Source: Azoarcus sp.
GTDB taxonomy: Bacteria > Pseudomonadota > Gammaproteobacteria > Burkholderiales > Rhodocyclaceae
DNA: 9,650 bases
Direction of reading: 5' to 3'
Assembly (NCBI GenBank): GCA_031259795.1
Contig: JAIRLA010000254.1
Coordinates: 1 to 9,650 of the forward strand
Under the pieces are notes generated by a model. The model searched no databases. It was given only the letters and a program-made list of their open reading frames with translations, and was not told the DNA's origin. Numbering within the stretch: the first letter of the stretch is position 1; the number at the start of each line of letters is the position of its first letter. Below are positions 1-6,742 of the stretch, in pieces. Position numbers and translations under genes: made by a program.

Positions 1-385
1 CGGCGCGGCCCGCGTTGACCACGATGCGGTAATGGGCGTCGTCGAAGCGGTAAATGATGAGATCGTCGATTACCCCGCCGCGCTCGTTGAGCATGCAGGA
101 ATAAAGCGCCTTGCCGGGAACGCCGGAGCGGGCGAGCCGGGCCGCGTCGTTGGCGAGCAGCGCGCGCAGCCAGCGGGTGGCGTCGAACCCTTCCAGGTCG
201 AGCGCGAGCATGTGCGAAACGTCGAACATGCCCGCGTCGAGGCGCACGGCGTGGTGTTCCCGGATTTGGGAGCCGTAATGGACCGGCATGCTCCAGCCGG
301 CGAAATCGACCATGTGCGCCTTGCTGGCGAGGTGTACCGCATGGAGCGGCGTATGGCGGGACGGGACGGGATGGACGGCGCTCAT
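1..385 (-). CDS. gcvT: Aminomethyltransferase (glycine cleavage T protein), N-terminal part, truncated by window edge
   Basis: GcvT is the T protein of the cytoplasmic glycine cleavage system. It transfers the methylene group from aminomethylated lipoyl-H protein to tetrahydrofolate and releases ammonia. The reverse strand from the ATG at 385 reads 128 complete codons with no stop. Early residues include TPLHAVH, then [16 protein letters not shown], then the family block [18 protein letters not shown] (about residues 38-55), [12 protein letters not shown] and [12 protein letters not shown]; all align easily with the GcvT N-terminus. About one third of a typical 360-residue protein is visible, so the catalytic Asp region and C-terminal domain cannot be checked. 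No clear Shine-Dalgarno precedes the ATG, but family alignment supports it within a few residues. The gene is divergent from ppiD. No gcvH or gcvP is visible; they could follow beyond the left edge. The family call is very secure. Confidence 0.95.
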   Translation of the reverse strand, partial: MSAVHPVPSRHTPLHAVHLASKAHMVDFAGWSMPVHYGSQIREHHAVRLDAGMFDVSHMLALDLEGFDATRWLRALLANDAARLARSGVPGKALYSCMLNERGGVIDDLIIYRFDDAHYRIVVNAGRA

Positions 386-670
386 GGCGGCAGCGTGGGT
401 GTCTGGATGGAAAAGGGCGGCGCGCTCGTGGCTTCGCCTTTTTTGTCTTCTCTGGCCGGAAAGCGCCAGTCTGGCGGATTGCCCCGCGCGCCAGCGTGAC
501 ACAGGACACGCCCCGCCTCCGTTTTGCGCGGCGGAATTGCCGCGCGATGGCGCCGCCCGCGCACGCCGGCGCCACGCCACGGCGGCGGCGGGATGCGCTA
601 CACTCATGCCCCTCATGCACGGGCGGCGCGGGCCGCCGCGGCTTTCTTTTTTCACGGATGCGCACGGAAG
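386..670. other. Divergent gcvT/ppiD intergenic region
   Basis: These 285 bp separate two divergent genes and should hold both promoters. Visible items are a perfect inverted repeat CGCCAG-T-CTGGCG at 464-476, a run of six T at 439-444 next to a weak 3-bp hairpin, and a TACACT at 599-604 that could be a -10 for ppiD but has no recognisable -35. I found none of the conserved core blocks of a glycine riboswitch on the gcvT strand. Short open frames here look non-coding. The stretch 440-530 has the look of a dispersed intergenic repeat, but only one copy is in the window. Confidence 0.5.
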
Positions 671-2548
671 ATGTTCGAGGCTATTCGCAACAACAAACGG
701 ATTGCACAGGCCATCCTGGCCATCATAATCATCCCCTTCGCCGCTTTCGGCCTCGATGCCTATTTCGGCGGCGGCCAGAGCGGAAAAGCCGTGGCGAGCG
801 TCAACGGCACGCCCATTTACCAGAGCGAATTCGACCGCATCTTGCGTGCGCAGTCGAATACGGCGGCGCTCGAATCTCCGCGCTTCCGGCAAGCGGTGCT
901 CGATCAGCTCATCCTGGAGCGGGTGCTGTCGCTTTATGGCAGGGACGCGCGCCTGACGGTAGACAGCGCGCAGTTGCGCGAAGAGATCGCCAAGGAACCG
1001 GGCTTCCAGGAAGACGGCCAGTTTTCCCCGACGCGCTATCGGGAAGAACTGGCGAAGCGGGGCGCGCCGGTGGCGGCTTTCGAGGCCAGTCTCGCGCAGC
1101 GCATGCGCATCCAGCAACTGGAAGGCGCCGTTGGCGAAGCGGTGGTGGTGGCGAAGGATTCCGCGCGCCGTCTGCTTGCCGCACAGCTCGAAGAGCGGGT
1201 GACGCGCGAAATGCGCTTCCCGGTGGGGCCGCGCCTGGCCGGGATCAAGATCGACGACGAGGCGATCCAGAAATATTACGACGACAATCCCGCCCGGTTC
1301 GAGCGTCCGGAGCGGGTCAAGGCCGAATACCTCGTGCTCGACGAGGCGGGGCTGGCCGCGGGGATCGAGGTGGACGAAACGGAAATCCAGCGGACTTACG
1401 ACGCGGATGTCGCCGCCGGCGAGTGGAAACAGCCCGAAGAGCGCCGGGCGCGTCACATCCTGATTGGCGTCGAGCCGGGCGCGGACGATGCCGAAGTCCA
1501 GAAAGCACAGGCGCAGGCCAATGAGATCGCCGCCCTCCTGCGGAAAAACCCCGCCCGCTTCGCCGAGCTTGCCCGGCAAAGATCGCAAGACCCCGGCACG
1601 AAGGAAAACGGCGGCGACCTGGGGCATTTCACGCGCGGGCAAATGGTGCCGGAATTCGAGGAAGCCGTTTTCACCCAGGAAAAAGACGGAATCGGCGACC
1701 CGGTGCGCACCAGCTTCGGCTTCCACATCATCCAGGTGACGGACATCCGCCCGGAGAGGACGCGGCCACTGTCTGAAGTGCGCGAAGAAATCGCCGCCCG
1801 CCTGCGCGCAGCGGCGGCGGGAAATCGCTTCAACGAACTGGCGGGCAAATTCGCCAATGTCGTCTTCGAGCAGTTCGAGAGCCTGGAGCCGGCGGCCCGG
1901 GAATTCAATCTCAAGGTCGGGCATACCGACTGGATCGAGCGCGGCGCGCGCGGCATTGGCGAATTCCAGAGCGAAGCGCTGATGGCCGAACTGTTCTCGG
2001 AGAGCGCCATCAACCAGCGCCACAATACCCGGGCCATCGAAATCGGCTCCAACGTCCTGGTGGCGGCGCGGGTGAGCGAGCATGAAGCCGCGCGGCGCTT
2101 GCCGCTGGAAGACGTGCGCGCCCAGATCGAAGCGCAATTGCGCCGCGACGAAGCGCGGCGCCAGGTGCGGGAAGCGGGCGAAGCGGCGCTGGCGGCGCTC
2201 GACAAGGGCGAGACCGTCGCCGACGGTAAATGGAGCGAGCCGCGCACCCTCCAGCGCGGCGCGCCATCGTTGCCGCCGCTGGCGGCGCAGGCAATATTCG
2301 CGGCGCAGGCCGCGAAGCTGCCGGTGCGGGTGGGGATCGAACTGCCCGACGATGCCTACGTGATCTACCAGATCGACGCGATCAAACACCCGGAATTCAC
2401 CGACGACGACCCGCGCCTCGCCAACGTGACCGAACAGTACGAAAGAATGCTGGCGCAGTATGATCTCGAAACCTTCCTCGCCGCCCTGCGCACCCGCTAC
2501 AAGGTCGAAATCAACAGGGATCAGGAATCGGGGATCGGGGATCAATGA
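671..2548 (+). CDS. ppiD: Periplasmic folding chaperone / peptidyl-prolyl cis-trans isomerase PpiD
   Basis: This 625-residue protein matches the length of E. coli PpiD (623). The N-terminus [18 protein letters not shown] has a short basic stretch followed by one membrane segment (about residues 12-31), giving an inner-membrane anchor with the rest periplasmic. A SurA-like N-terminal region follows ([18 protein letters not shown], about 42-59). A single parvulin (rotamase) domain lies at about 258-360, with ARHILIG at 260-266, then [17 protein letters not shown] and [10 protein letters not shown] long C-terminal SurA/PpiD-like region completes it. PpiD assists newly translocated proteins near the Sec translocon; many PpiD parvulin domains have little or no isomerase activity, so chaperone activity is the safer statement. 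The open frame extends upstream to 524, but that part is Arg/Ala-rich and unlike the family, so the ATG at 671 is chosen. The last 9 residues are encoded by a 7-bp tandem repeat, which is unusual. Confidence 0.94.
   Translation: MFEAIRNNKRIAQAILAIIIIPFAAFGLDAYFGGGQSGKAVASVNGTPIYQSEFDRILRAQSNTAALESPRFRQAVLDQLILERVLSLYGRDARLTVDSAQLREEIAKEPGFQEDGQFSPTRYREELAKRGAPVAAFEASLAQRMRIQQLEGAVGEAVVVAKDSARRLLAAQLEERVTREMRFPVGPRLAGIKIDDEAIQKYYDDNPARFERPERVKAEYLVLDEAGLAAGIEVDETEIQRTYDADVAAGEWKQPEERRARHILIGVEPGADDAEVQKAQAQANEIAALLRKNPARFAELARQRSQDPGTKENGGDLGHFTRGQMVPEFEEAVFTQEKDGIGDPVRTSFGFHIIQVTDIRPERTRPLSEVREEIAARLRAAAAGNRFNELAGKFANVVFEQFESLEPAAREFNLKVGHTDWIERGARGIGEFQSEALMAELFSESAINQRHNTRAIEIGSNVLVAARVSEHEAARRLPLEDVRAQIEAQLRRDEARRQVREAGEAALAALDKGETVADGKWSEPRTLQRGAPSLPPLAAQAIFAAQAAKLPVRVGIELPDDAYVIYQIDAIKHPEFTDDDPRLANVTEQYERMLAQYDLETFLAALRTRYKVEINRDQESGIGDQ
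2516..2543 (+). repeat. 7-bp tandem repeat, four units, at the 3' end of ppiD
   Basis: Four adjacent heptamers, AGGGATC, AGGAATC, GGGGATC and GGGGATC, end two bases before the TGA stop of ppiD at 2546-2548. They encode most of the tail [10 protein letters not shown]. Because seven is not a multiple of three, gain or loss of one unit would change the C-terminal frame and the stop used. Confidence 0.85.
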
Positions 2549-2615
2549 CCAGGCGCGGAACGCCCGCACCCCGAATCCACTCCCCCGCCCGGGGCCATGT
2601 CCCGCCATAAAAAAT

Positions 2616-2744
2616 CAGCGGCGCTGCGCGCCGGATGGAACGAACTGGATTGCCACGTCGCTGCGCTCCTCGCAATGACGAGGTGGAAGGGCTTTCGCAA
2701 TGACGCGGTTGGGGGGCTTTCGCAATGACGAATTCTTCCGATGG
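2616..2744 (+). repeat. Dispersed composite repeat, copy A
   Basis: The order is a hairpin CGGCGC-NNN-GCGCCG, then a 42-bp block at 2642-2683, then further TCGCAATGACG units, ending in CTTCCGATGG. The same order recurs at 9436-9537. The 42-bp block matches copy B at 41 of 42 positions (A at 2655, G at 9474). Sequence of this type, reading toward CGTCATTGCGAGG on the other strand, is a familiar intergenic repeat in several bacterial groups. Confidence 0.85.
2670..2730 (+). repeat. 25-bp-period tandem repeat of TCGCAATGACG, three units
   Basis: The 11-mer TCGCAATGACG starts at 2670, 2695 and 2720, so the period is exactly 25 bp. The bases between units are related but diverged: the first two units share GGCTT just before the next 11-mer. 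The corresponding place in copy B has two units, at 9489 and 9513, with a 24-bp period, so unit number varies between copies. Confidence 0.85.
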
Positions 2745-2923
2745 ACTCCTTCCCTCCCCCGCTGTACAGACCGGGCGAGAGGGCGCCCGAAGGGCGGGAG
2801 AGGGCTTCGTACCATCCGGCGCGCCGCGCCGCTGTTTTCTTTGCGGCGGAACGTGGACAGGCATTCCCTTCTTCCCCCTTTTCGGAAAGGCCGGCCCCTT
2901 GGGCGGAATTGTGTCGCGGGCGG

Positions 2924-2952
2924 TTGACAAGCCGGGCGCTGGCCGGTCTAAT
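2924..2952 (+). promoter_or_regulatory. Sigma70-type promoter of rpmH-rnpA
   Basis: A perfect -35 TTGACA (2924-2929) is followed by a 17-bp spacer and a -10 TCTAAT (2947-2952), five of six to consensus. Predicted transcription start is near 2959, giving a leader of about 31 nt before the rpmH ATG. This is the best promoter match I saw in the window and fits a strongly expressed ribosomal protein gene. Confidence 0.8.
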
Positions 2953-2989
2953 CGCGCCTTCGACTTTACACAGCACAGGCCAGCGCATC

Positions 2990-3124
2990 ATGAAACGCAC
3001 TTACCAGCCTTCCGTTGTCCGCCGCAAGCGCACGCACGGCTTTCTCGTCCGCATGAAGACGCGCGGCGGTCGCGCGGTCATCCGCGCCCGCCGCGCCAAG
3101 GGCCGTCACCGTCTCGCCGTTTGA
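2990..3124 (+). CDS. rpmH: 50S ribosomal protein L34
   Basis: This 44-residue, very basic protein is full length for L34. It begins [18 protein letters not shown] and continues [20 protein letters not shown], the near-invariant L34 sequence, ending in RHRLAV. It is a structural protein of the large ribosomal subunit that sits in 23S rRNA. It lies downstream of the strong promoter at 2924-2952 and five bases before rnpA, the usual arrangement that couples their expression. No strong Shine-Dalgarno is seen before the ATG. In many bacteria dnaA lies directly upstream of rpmH; here ppiD and a repeat element do instead. Confidence 0.98.
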   Translation: MKRTYQPSVVRRKRTHGFLVRMKTRGGRAVIRARRAKGRHRLAV

Positions 3125-3129
3125 GGCCA

Positions 3130-3513
3130 ATGGTTTTGGCCGATGGCGGCGAGGGTTTTCGCCATGCTTGCAGACTGCATGGAACGGATGAGTTTTCATC
3201 CGTTTTTGCTTTCCGGCGCGTTTTGCGCGGACGTTTCTATGCCTTGCATTACCGCCCCACTGAAAGCGGCGGGGCGCGCTTGGGCGTGACGGTCGCCAAG
3301 AGGCTGGTCAGACGCGCCCATGTGCGCAATCTGGTGAAGCGCCTGGCGCGCGAAGTCTTCCGCCGCCAGCGCGCCGGCCTGCCGTCCTGCGATGTGGTCG
3401 CCCGCCTGCATGCGCCGGTGGCCGAGGCCCGCCGCGCCGAACTCAACCATGATCTGCGTCAGTTGATGAGCCGCCTTGCCGCGATCCCGGGGCGGACGCG
3501 GGCGGGGGGCTGA
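3130..3513 (+). CDS. rnpA: Ribonuclease P protein component
   Basis: RnpA is the small basic protein subunit of RNase P. It binds the catalytic RNA and helps it remove 5' leaders from precursor tRNAs. The 127-residue product has the N-terminal motif TDEFSSVFAFRRVLRGRFYA (about 23-42), then GARLGVTVAKRLVRRAHVRN (about 50-69) followed by LVKRLAREVFR, which is the RNR signature helix. The C-terminal part ends in GRTRAGG. I chose the ATG at 3130, five bases after the rpmH stop; it leaves about 20 residues before the conserved TDEF block, slightly long but within family range, and a later non-ATG start cannot be excluded. The gene lies in the usual rpmH-rnpA pair. The expected yidD, which often overlaps the rnpA end, is absent. 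Confidence 0.95.
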   Translation: MVLADGGEGFRHACRLHGTDEFSSVFAFRRVLRGRFYALHYRPTESGGARLGVTVAKRLVRRAHVRNLVKRLAREVFRRQRAGLPSCDVVARLHAPVAEARRAELNHDLRQLMSRLAAIPGRTRAGG

Positions 3514-3601
3514 AGGCGTCGTCGCCGGCGCGTTGCCGGACAGGGCGCCTTCGCGGTTATCATCAGTCACTTTTTCTTTGCGCCTTTCGCGCGATTTCCC
3601 G

Positions 3602-5296
3602 ATGGATCAACGCCGCCTCCTTCCTCTTGTTCTCTTTGTCCTGTCGCTCTCCATGTTGTGGTTCAACTGGACGAGGTACAGCGCGCCCGCCAGCGCCGCG
3701 GGTACGGTTGTCGCGCCCGCGACGGCGCCCGCCACGGGGGTGGCCGCCGCGCCCGTGACGCCCGATGATGATACGGTGCCGACGCCCAGCGCCGTGGCCG
3801 CGCCGCCCGAGGCGGCGCCGGTCGCCCAGGCGGAGCGGGTCACGGTGGTCACGGATGTGTTGCGCGCCGAGGTTTCCGCCAAAGGCGGCAGTATCGTCCG
3901 GCTCGAACTCGAAAAGCATCGCGCCACCGCCGATCCCGCGCGCGGTTTCGTCATTTTCGATGACGGCGAGGAGCATCTCTACGAGGCCGAGTCGGGGCTG
4001 CTCGGTGCGAAGCATCTGTCTCTGCCCAATCACCTCTCGCCGTTTACGCTGCCCGCGGGCGAGCAGCGGCTTGCCGAGGGCGAGGACAAGTTGGTGCTGC
4101 GGCTGGAGGCGGCGGCCGTCAACGGCGTTGCCGTCAGCAAGATCATGACGTTTACGCGCGGCAGCTATTTGATCGATGTCGATTATGAAATCCGCAATGA
4201 GCGCGGCGAGGCGATCAGCGCGCAGGCGTATTTCCAGTTCCAGCGCGACGGCAAGCCCGCCGAACAGGCCGGCGGTTTCGGGGTGCAGACGTTTACCGGC
4301 CCGGCGTTCTATACCGAGGACGCCCGCTTCCAGAAGGTGAGTTTCGAGGAAATCGCCGAGGGCAAGGCGAAATTCGTCAGTAGCGCCGATAACGGTTGGG
4401 TGGCGATGGTGCAGCATTATTTCGTCAGCGCCTGGCTGCCGCCACAGGGGCTGGTGCGCAATTATTCCGCCAAGAAGACGAAGAGCGGCAATTACACGGC
4501 GGGCTTGACGCTCGCGCCGGTCAGTATCGCTCCCGGCTCGACGCTCAAGACCGGGGCGCGCCTCTATGCCGGCCCGCAGGACCAGGACAGGCTCGAAAGC
4601 ATCGCCCCCGGCCTCAAGCTGGTGGTCGACTATGGCGTGCTGACGATCATCGCCGCGCCGCTTTTCTGGTTGCTGTCGCTTTTGTATACGCTGACCGGCA
4701 ATTGGGGCTGGGCCATCATCCTGGTGACGGTCATCATCAAGCTGATCTTTTTCCCGCTCTCGGCGACGAGCTACAAGTCCATGGCCAAGATGCGCGTGCT
4801 CGCGCCCCGCATGCAGCGGATGAAGGAGTTGTATGGCAACGACAAGGCGCGGATGCAGCAGGAGATGATCCAGCTTTATCGCACCGAGAAGATCAATCCG
4901 CTCGGCGGCTGCCTGCCCATTCTGGTGCAAATCCCGGTGTTCCTCGCCCTCTACTGGGTCTTGCTCGGCAGCGTCGAGATGCGGCAGGCGCCCTGGCTGG
5001 GCTGGATACACGATCTGTCGGCGGCCGATCCGCTCAAGATTCTGCCGGTGCTGATGGGCGTTTCCATGTTGGTGCAGACGCGGCTCAATCCAAGCCCGCC
5101 CGATCCGCTCCAGGCGAAGATCATGATGGCGCTGCCGGTCGTCTTCACCATCATGTTCTTCTGGTTTCCTTCCGGGCTGGTGCTGTATTGGGTGGTCAAC
5201 AACCTCCTTTCCATCGCGCAGCAGTGGCAGATCACGCGCATGATCGAGCGCGGCGGCAAGAAGGCCGCCAAGGCCGCCAACGATCCCAAGGCTTGA
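3602..5296 (+). CDS. yidC: Membrane protein insertase YidC
   Basis: YidC inserts and folds inner-membrane proteins, alone or with SecYEG. The 564-residue length fits proteobacterial YidC. An N-terminal membrane segment (LLPLVLFVLSLSMLWFNW, about 6-23) is followed by an Ala/Pro-rich linker, then the large periplasmic P1 domain (about 75-335). The conserved 5-TM core includes PLFWLLSLLYTLTGNWGWA, FFPLSATSYKSMAKM, NPLGGCLPILVQIPVFLALY, a W-I-H-D-L-S-A-A-D-P block and WFPSGLVLYWVVNNLLS. The hydrophilic-groove arginine of E. coli (R366) aligns with K380, which keeps the positive charge. The tail is short and lysine-rich. The ATG at 3602 has no clear Shine-Dalgarno but fits the family N-terminus. 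It lies 88 bp after rnpA and probably shares its transcript. The usual downstream mnmE is absent; a flagellar cluster follows. Confidence 0.97.
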   Translation: MDQRRLLPLVLFVLSLSMLWFNWTRYSAPASAAGTVVAPATAPATGVAAAPVTPDDDTVPTPSAVAAPPEAAPVAQAERVTVVTDVLRAEVSAKGGSIVRLELEKHRATADPARGFVIFDDGEEHLYEAESGLLGAKHLSLPNHLSPFTLPAGEQRLAEGEDKLVLRLEAAAVNGVAVSKIMTFTRGSYLIDVDYEIRNERGEAISAQAYFQFQRDGKPAEQAGGFGVQTFTGPAFYTEDARFQKVSFEEIAEGKAKFVSSADNGWVAMVQHYFVSAWLPPQGLVRNYSAKKTKSGNYTAGLTLAPVSIAPGSTLKTGARLYAGPQDQDRLESIAPGLKLVVDYGVLTIIAAPLFWLLSLLYTLTGNWGWAIILVTVIIKLIFFPLSATSYKSMAKMRVLAPRMQRMKELYGNDKARMQQEMIQLYRTEKINPLGGCLPILVQIPVFLALYWVLLGSVEMRQAPWLGWIHDLSAADPLKILPVLMGVSMLVQTRLNPSPPDPLQAKIMMALPVVFTIMFFWFPSGLVLYWVVNNLLSIAQQWQITRMIERGGKKAAKAANDPKA

Positions 5297-5303
5297 GGGC
5301 GCG

Positions 5304-5325
5304 CGCGGCGCGGGAGATCGCCGCG
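5304..5325 (+). terminator. GC hairpin shortly after yidC (possible 3' end structure)
   Basis: A perfect 7-bp stem CGCGGCG/CGCCGCG (5304-5310 with 5319-5325) and an 8-nt loop begin eight bases after the yidC stop. There is no U-tract, so it is not a standard intrinsic terminator. It may be an RNA-stabilising structure or chance in GC-rich sequence. Confidence 0.25.
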
Positions 5326-5438
5326 GCGCGGGCGCGTCCCGGCGTCTCTTTCCCCCCGGGGCGATATTCCGTGCGCTTCGCGCGCGAGGCGATCTACAAT
5401 GGGCGTCTTTTTTCCATCTCGCCGCGCGGAGGACTTCC

Positions 5439-6236
5439 ATGGCGATCTCGCCGTTGCCGGACAGCCTGGATATTTTGCTGGTCGAGCCTTCGGCCATGCA
5501 GGCGCAATTGACGCTGCACATGCTGATGCAACTGGGGGTGCGGGACGCGCGCCATTTTGGCGAGGCGCGGGTGGCGCTGGCCGAAATGCGGCGCGCGCCG
5601 CCCGATGCCGCCATCAGTTCCCTTTATTTGCCGGATATGACCGGGACGGAGCTTGTCGCCGCCATGCGCGCCGATCCGGCGCTGGAATGGACGCCATTCA
5701 TCCTGGTCTCCAGCGAGACCCGCCCGCAGGTGCTCGATCCGGTGCGCCAGTCGGGGGCCTGTTGTGTCATCGCCAAGCCGTTTACCGCCGAACAGATGCT
5801 GCGCGCGCTGTACGCGGTGGTCGAGCGGCTCAGCGAGGCGCAGCCGGTCGATGCCGAGGAGGTGGAGCATCTGAAGGTGCTGGTGGTCGACGATAGCGCG
5901 ACTTCGCGCCATTATGTCCGCCATCTGCTCGAAGAGATGGGCATCACCTATGTCATCGAGGCCGAAAACGGCAGGCAGGCGGTGCCCATCCTGGCGGAGA
6001 CGATGGTCGATTTCGTGCTGACCGACTACAACATGCCGGAGATGGATGGCCGCGCCCTTGTCGAATATATCCGCACGCAAAGTTGGCAAAGCGAGGTGCC
6101 GATCCTGATGCTGACCAGCGAAAACAACCGTGGCCGTCTCGCGGCGGTGGAAAAGGCGGGGGTCTCGGCGATTTGCGACAAACCGTTCGAGCGCGACAAT
6201 ATCCGCGAGCTGATCCTGCGGGCATTGCGGCAATAG
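5439..6236 (+). CDS. Response regulator with two receiver domains, the first degenerate
   Basis: This 265-residue protein consists only of two CheY-like receiver domains, at about 10-130 and 146-265, joined by a short acidic linker; there is no DNA-binding or enzyme output domain. The second domain has every key residue: D151/D152 in VLVVDDS, phosphoacceptor D196 in LTDYNMPEMDG, T226 in LMLTSE and K248 in CDKPF. The first has E16-P17 in place of the acidic pair and S61 where the phosphoacceptor Asp belongs (ISSLYLPDMTG), but keeps K113 in IAKPF, so it is probably a pseudo-receiver. The start has a strong Shine-Dalgarno GGAGGA (5428-5433), five bases before the ATG. It heads a run of flagellar genes, so a role in motor or export control or in chemotaxis is plausible but unproven. 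The partner kinase is not in the window. Confidence 0.9.
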   Translation: MAISPLPDSLDILLVEPSAMQAQLTLHMLMQLGVRDARHFGEARVALAEMRRAPPDAAISSLYLPDMTGTELVAAMRADPALEWTPFILVSSETRPQVLDPVRQSGACCVIAKPFTAEQMLRALYAVVERLSEAQPVDAEEVEHLKVLVVDDSATSRHYVRHLLEEMGITYVIEAENGRQAVPILAETMVDFVLTDYNMPEMDGRALVEYIRTQSWQSEVPILMLTSENNRGRLAAVEKAGVSAICDKPFERDNIRELILRALRQ

Positions 6237-6315
6237 CGGCGGGGGAACGCGGCGGGGCGCGCCGCGCGATTCGATGAACCAGAAAGGGCGCGGCGGGCAG
6301 GCCGGGCAAGAGAGC

Positions 6316-6324
6316 AGGGGAGGA
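6316..6324 (+). promoter_or_regulatory. Shine-Dalgarno that decides the FliT-like start
   Basis: AGGGGAGGA lies about ten bases before the ATG at 6334. The earlier in-frame ATG at 6274 has no comparable signal, and the 20 residues it would add are Gly/Gln-rich and unlike a conserved N-terminus. Confidence 0.6.
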
Positions 6325-6333
6325 CAGTCGACT

Positions 6334-6711
6334 ATGGACACATCCGGGCTGGGACGGAACAGACAGATTCTGCGACTGAAGGAAGCCGAAGCGCTCGTGG
6401 CGCTGTACGAGGCCATGACCGAGGCGGCGCGCGCGCACGATTGGGATCGCCTGACCGGACTCGAACAGCGGACGGCGGCGATCCGCGCGGCGGCTCTCGC
6501 CCGCCCGCCCGCCCCCGTGACGGAGGACATGGATAAGCTCAGCGAGCTGCTTACCCGCATCCTGCGCCTCGACCGCGAAGTTCGCAGCCATGTGGAGCCG
6601 GCGCGCGCGCAGGCGCGCCAGCAACTCGCCATCGAAGTCAAGGGGCGCAGCGTGCGCGCGGCCTATGGCGAGGTTGGCGACATCGGCGAGCGCGGCGGCG
6701 CGGACGGCTGA
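6334..6711 (+). CDS. FliT-like flagellar chaperone (small helical protein)
   Basis: The 125-residue product is almost all predicted helix: a first helix ILRLKEAEALVALYEAMTEA, a second around WDRLTGLEQRTAAIRAAA, then LSELLTRILRLDREVRSHV and EPARAQARQQLAIE. This helical layout, with a W in the second helix and an ILxLDxxVR-like stretch, resembles FliT, the export chaperone of the filament cap FliD that in enterobacteria also binds FlhDC. Similarity is by pattern, not strong identity. The position between a response regulator and a FliK-like gene supports a flagellar role. The family FliT usually sits with fliD and fliS, which are not here. It could instead be an unrelated small coiled-coil protein of this cluster. 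The C-terminal ERGGADG tail is low complexity. It lies 97 bp after the regulator and 31 bp before the next gene. Confidence 0.6.
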   Translation: MDTSGLGRNRQILRLKEAEALVALYEAMTEAARAHDWDRLTGLEQRTAAIRAAALARPPAPVTEDMDKLSELLTRILRLDREVRSHVEPARAQARQQLAIEVKGRSVRAAYGEVGDIGERGGADG

Positions 6712-6742
6712 GCGCACAGGAAGAGGAGCGCGAACTCCGGCC

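Larger units (their letters stand above)
2616..2834. repeat. 219-bp element with 29-bp inverted ends (MITE-like or REP-composite)
   Basis: The left arm 2616-2644 and right arm 2806-2834 are inverted copies that match at 27 of 29 positions; mismatches are at 2625 and 2639. The left arm itself contains a perfect hairpin CGGCGC-TGC-GCGCCG (2619-2633), so the arms can fold locally or pair with each other. A-rich sequence lies just outside both arms. Inside are the dispersed 42-bp repeat, the 25-bp tandem array, and another hairpin CGCCC-GAA-GGGCG (2784-2796). No transposase is encoded. No target-site duplication could be confirmed. Confidence 0.7.
2549..2989. other. Gene-free region between ppiD and rpmH
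   Basis: This 441-bp stretch holds no credible gene. From left to right it contains a GC hairpin CCCCG-CC-CGGGG near 2583-2594 without a clean U-tract directly after it, the inverted-ended element at 2616-2834, a CG-rich stretch, and the rpmH promoter at 2924-2952. Open frames on both strands are low-complexity Arg/Pro/Ser-rich and are explained by the repeats. No DnaA-box-like clusters were seen, so there is no sign of a replication origin although rpmH is next door. Confidence 0.7.

Noticed and set aside
435..446. Intrinsic terminator at GGCTTCGCC followed by T run
   Set aside because: The stem is only three base pairs and no plus-strand gene ends upstream.
386..540. Glycine riboswitch in front of gcvT
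   Set aside because: The conserved core blocks expected in glycine aptamers could not be found on the minus strand; only a simple palindrome and GC-rich sequence are present.
524..670. N-terminal extension of PpiD from an upstream ATG
   Set aside because: The added residues are Arg/Ala-rich and push the membrane anchor away from the N-terminus, unlike PpiD; ATG 671 gives the expected start and length.
2670..2730. CRISPR array
   Set aside because: The repeated part is only 11 bp with 14-bp intervals that are partly alike, there are no cas genes, and the period is too short.
2542..3000. Small protein genes on the minus strand between ppiD and rpmH
   Set aside because: Their sequences are translations of the dispersed repeat (IARSAATWQSS-like strings) that often appear as false ORFs.
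3514..3601. yidD remnant between rnpA and yidC
   Set aside because: The gap is too short and no YidD cysteine motif (C-x-x-x-P-x-C-S-x-Y) is readable in any frame.
5372..5400. Sigma70 or sigma28 promoter for the response regulator
   Set aside because: A TACAAT at 5395-5400 is a fair -10, but the -35 position is TGCGCT, and no sigma28 TAAA/GCCGATAA pair exists.
3563..5614. A 683-codon open frame on the strand opposite yidC
   Set aside because: It is Arg/His/Gly-rich with no recognisable domain and lies antisense to a certain yidC; it is a codon-bias shadow of a GC-rich gene.
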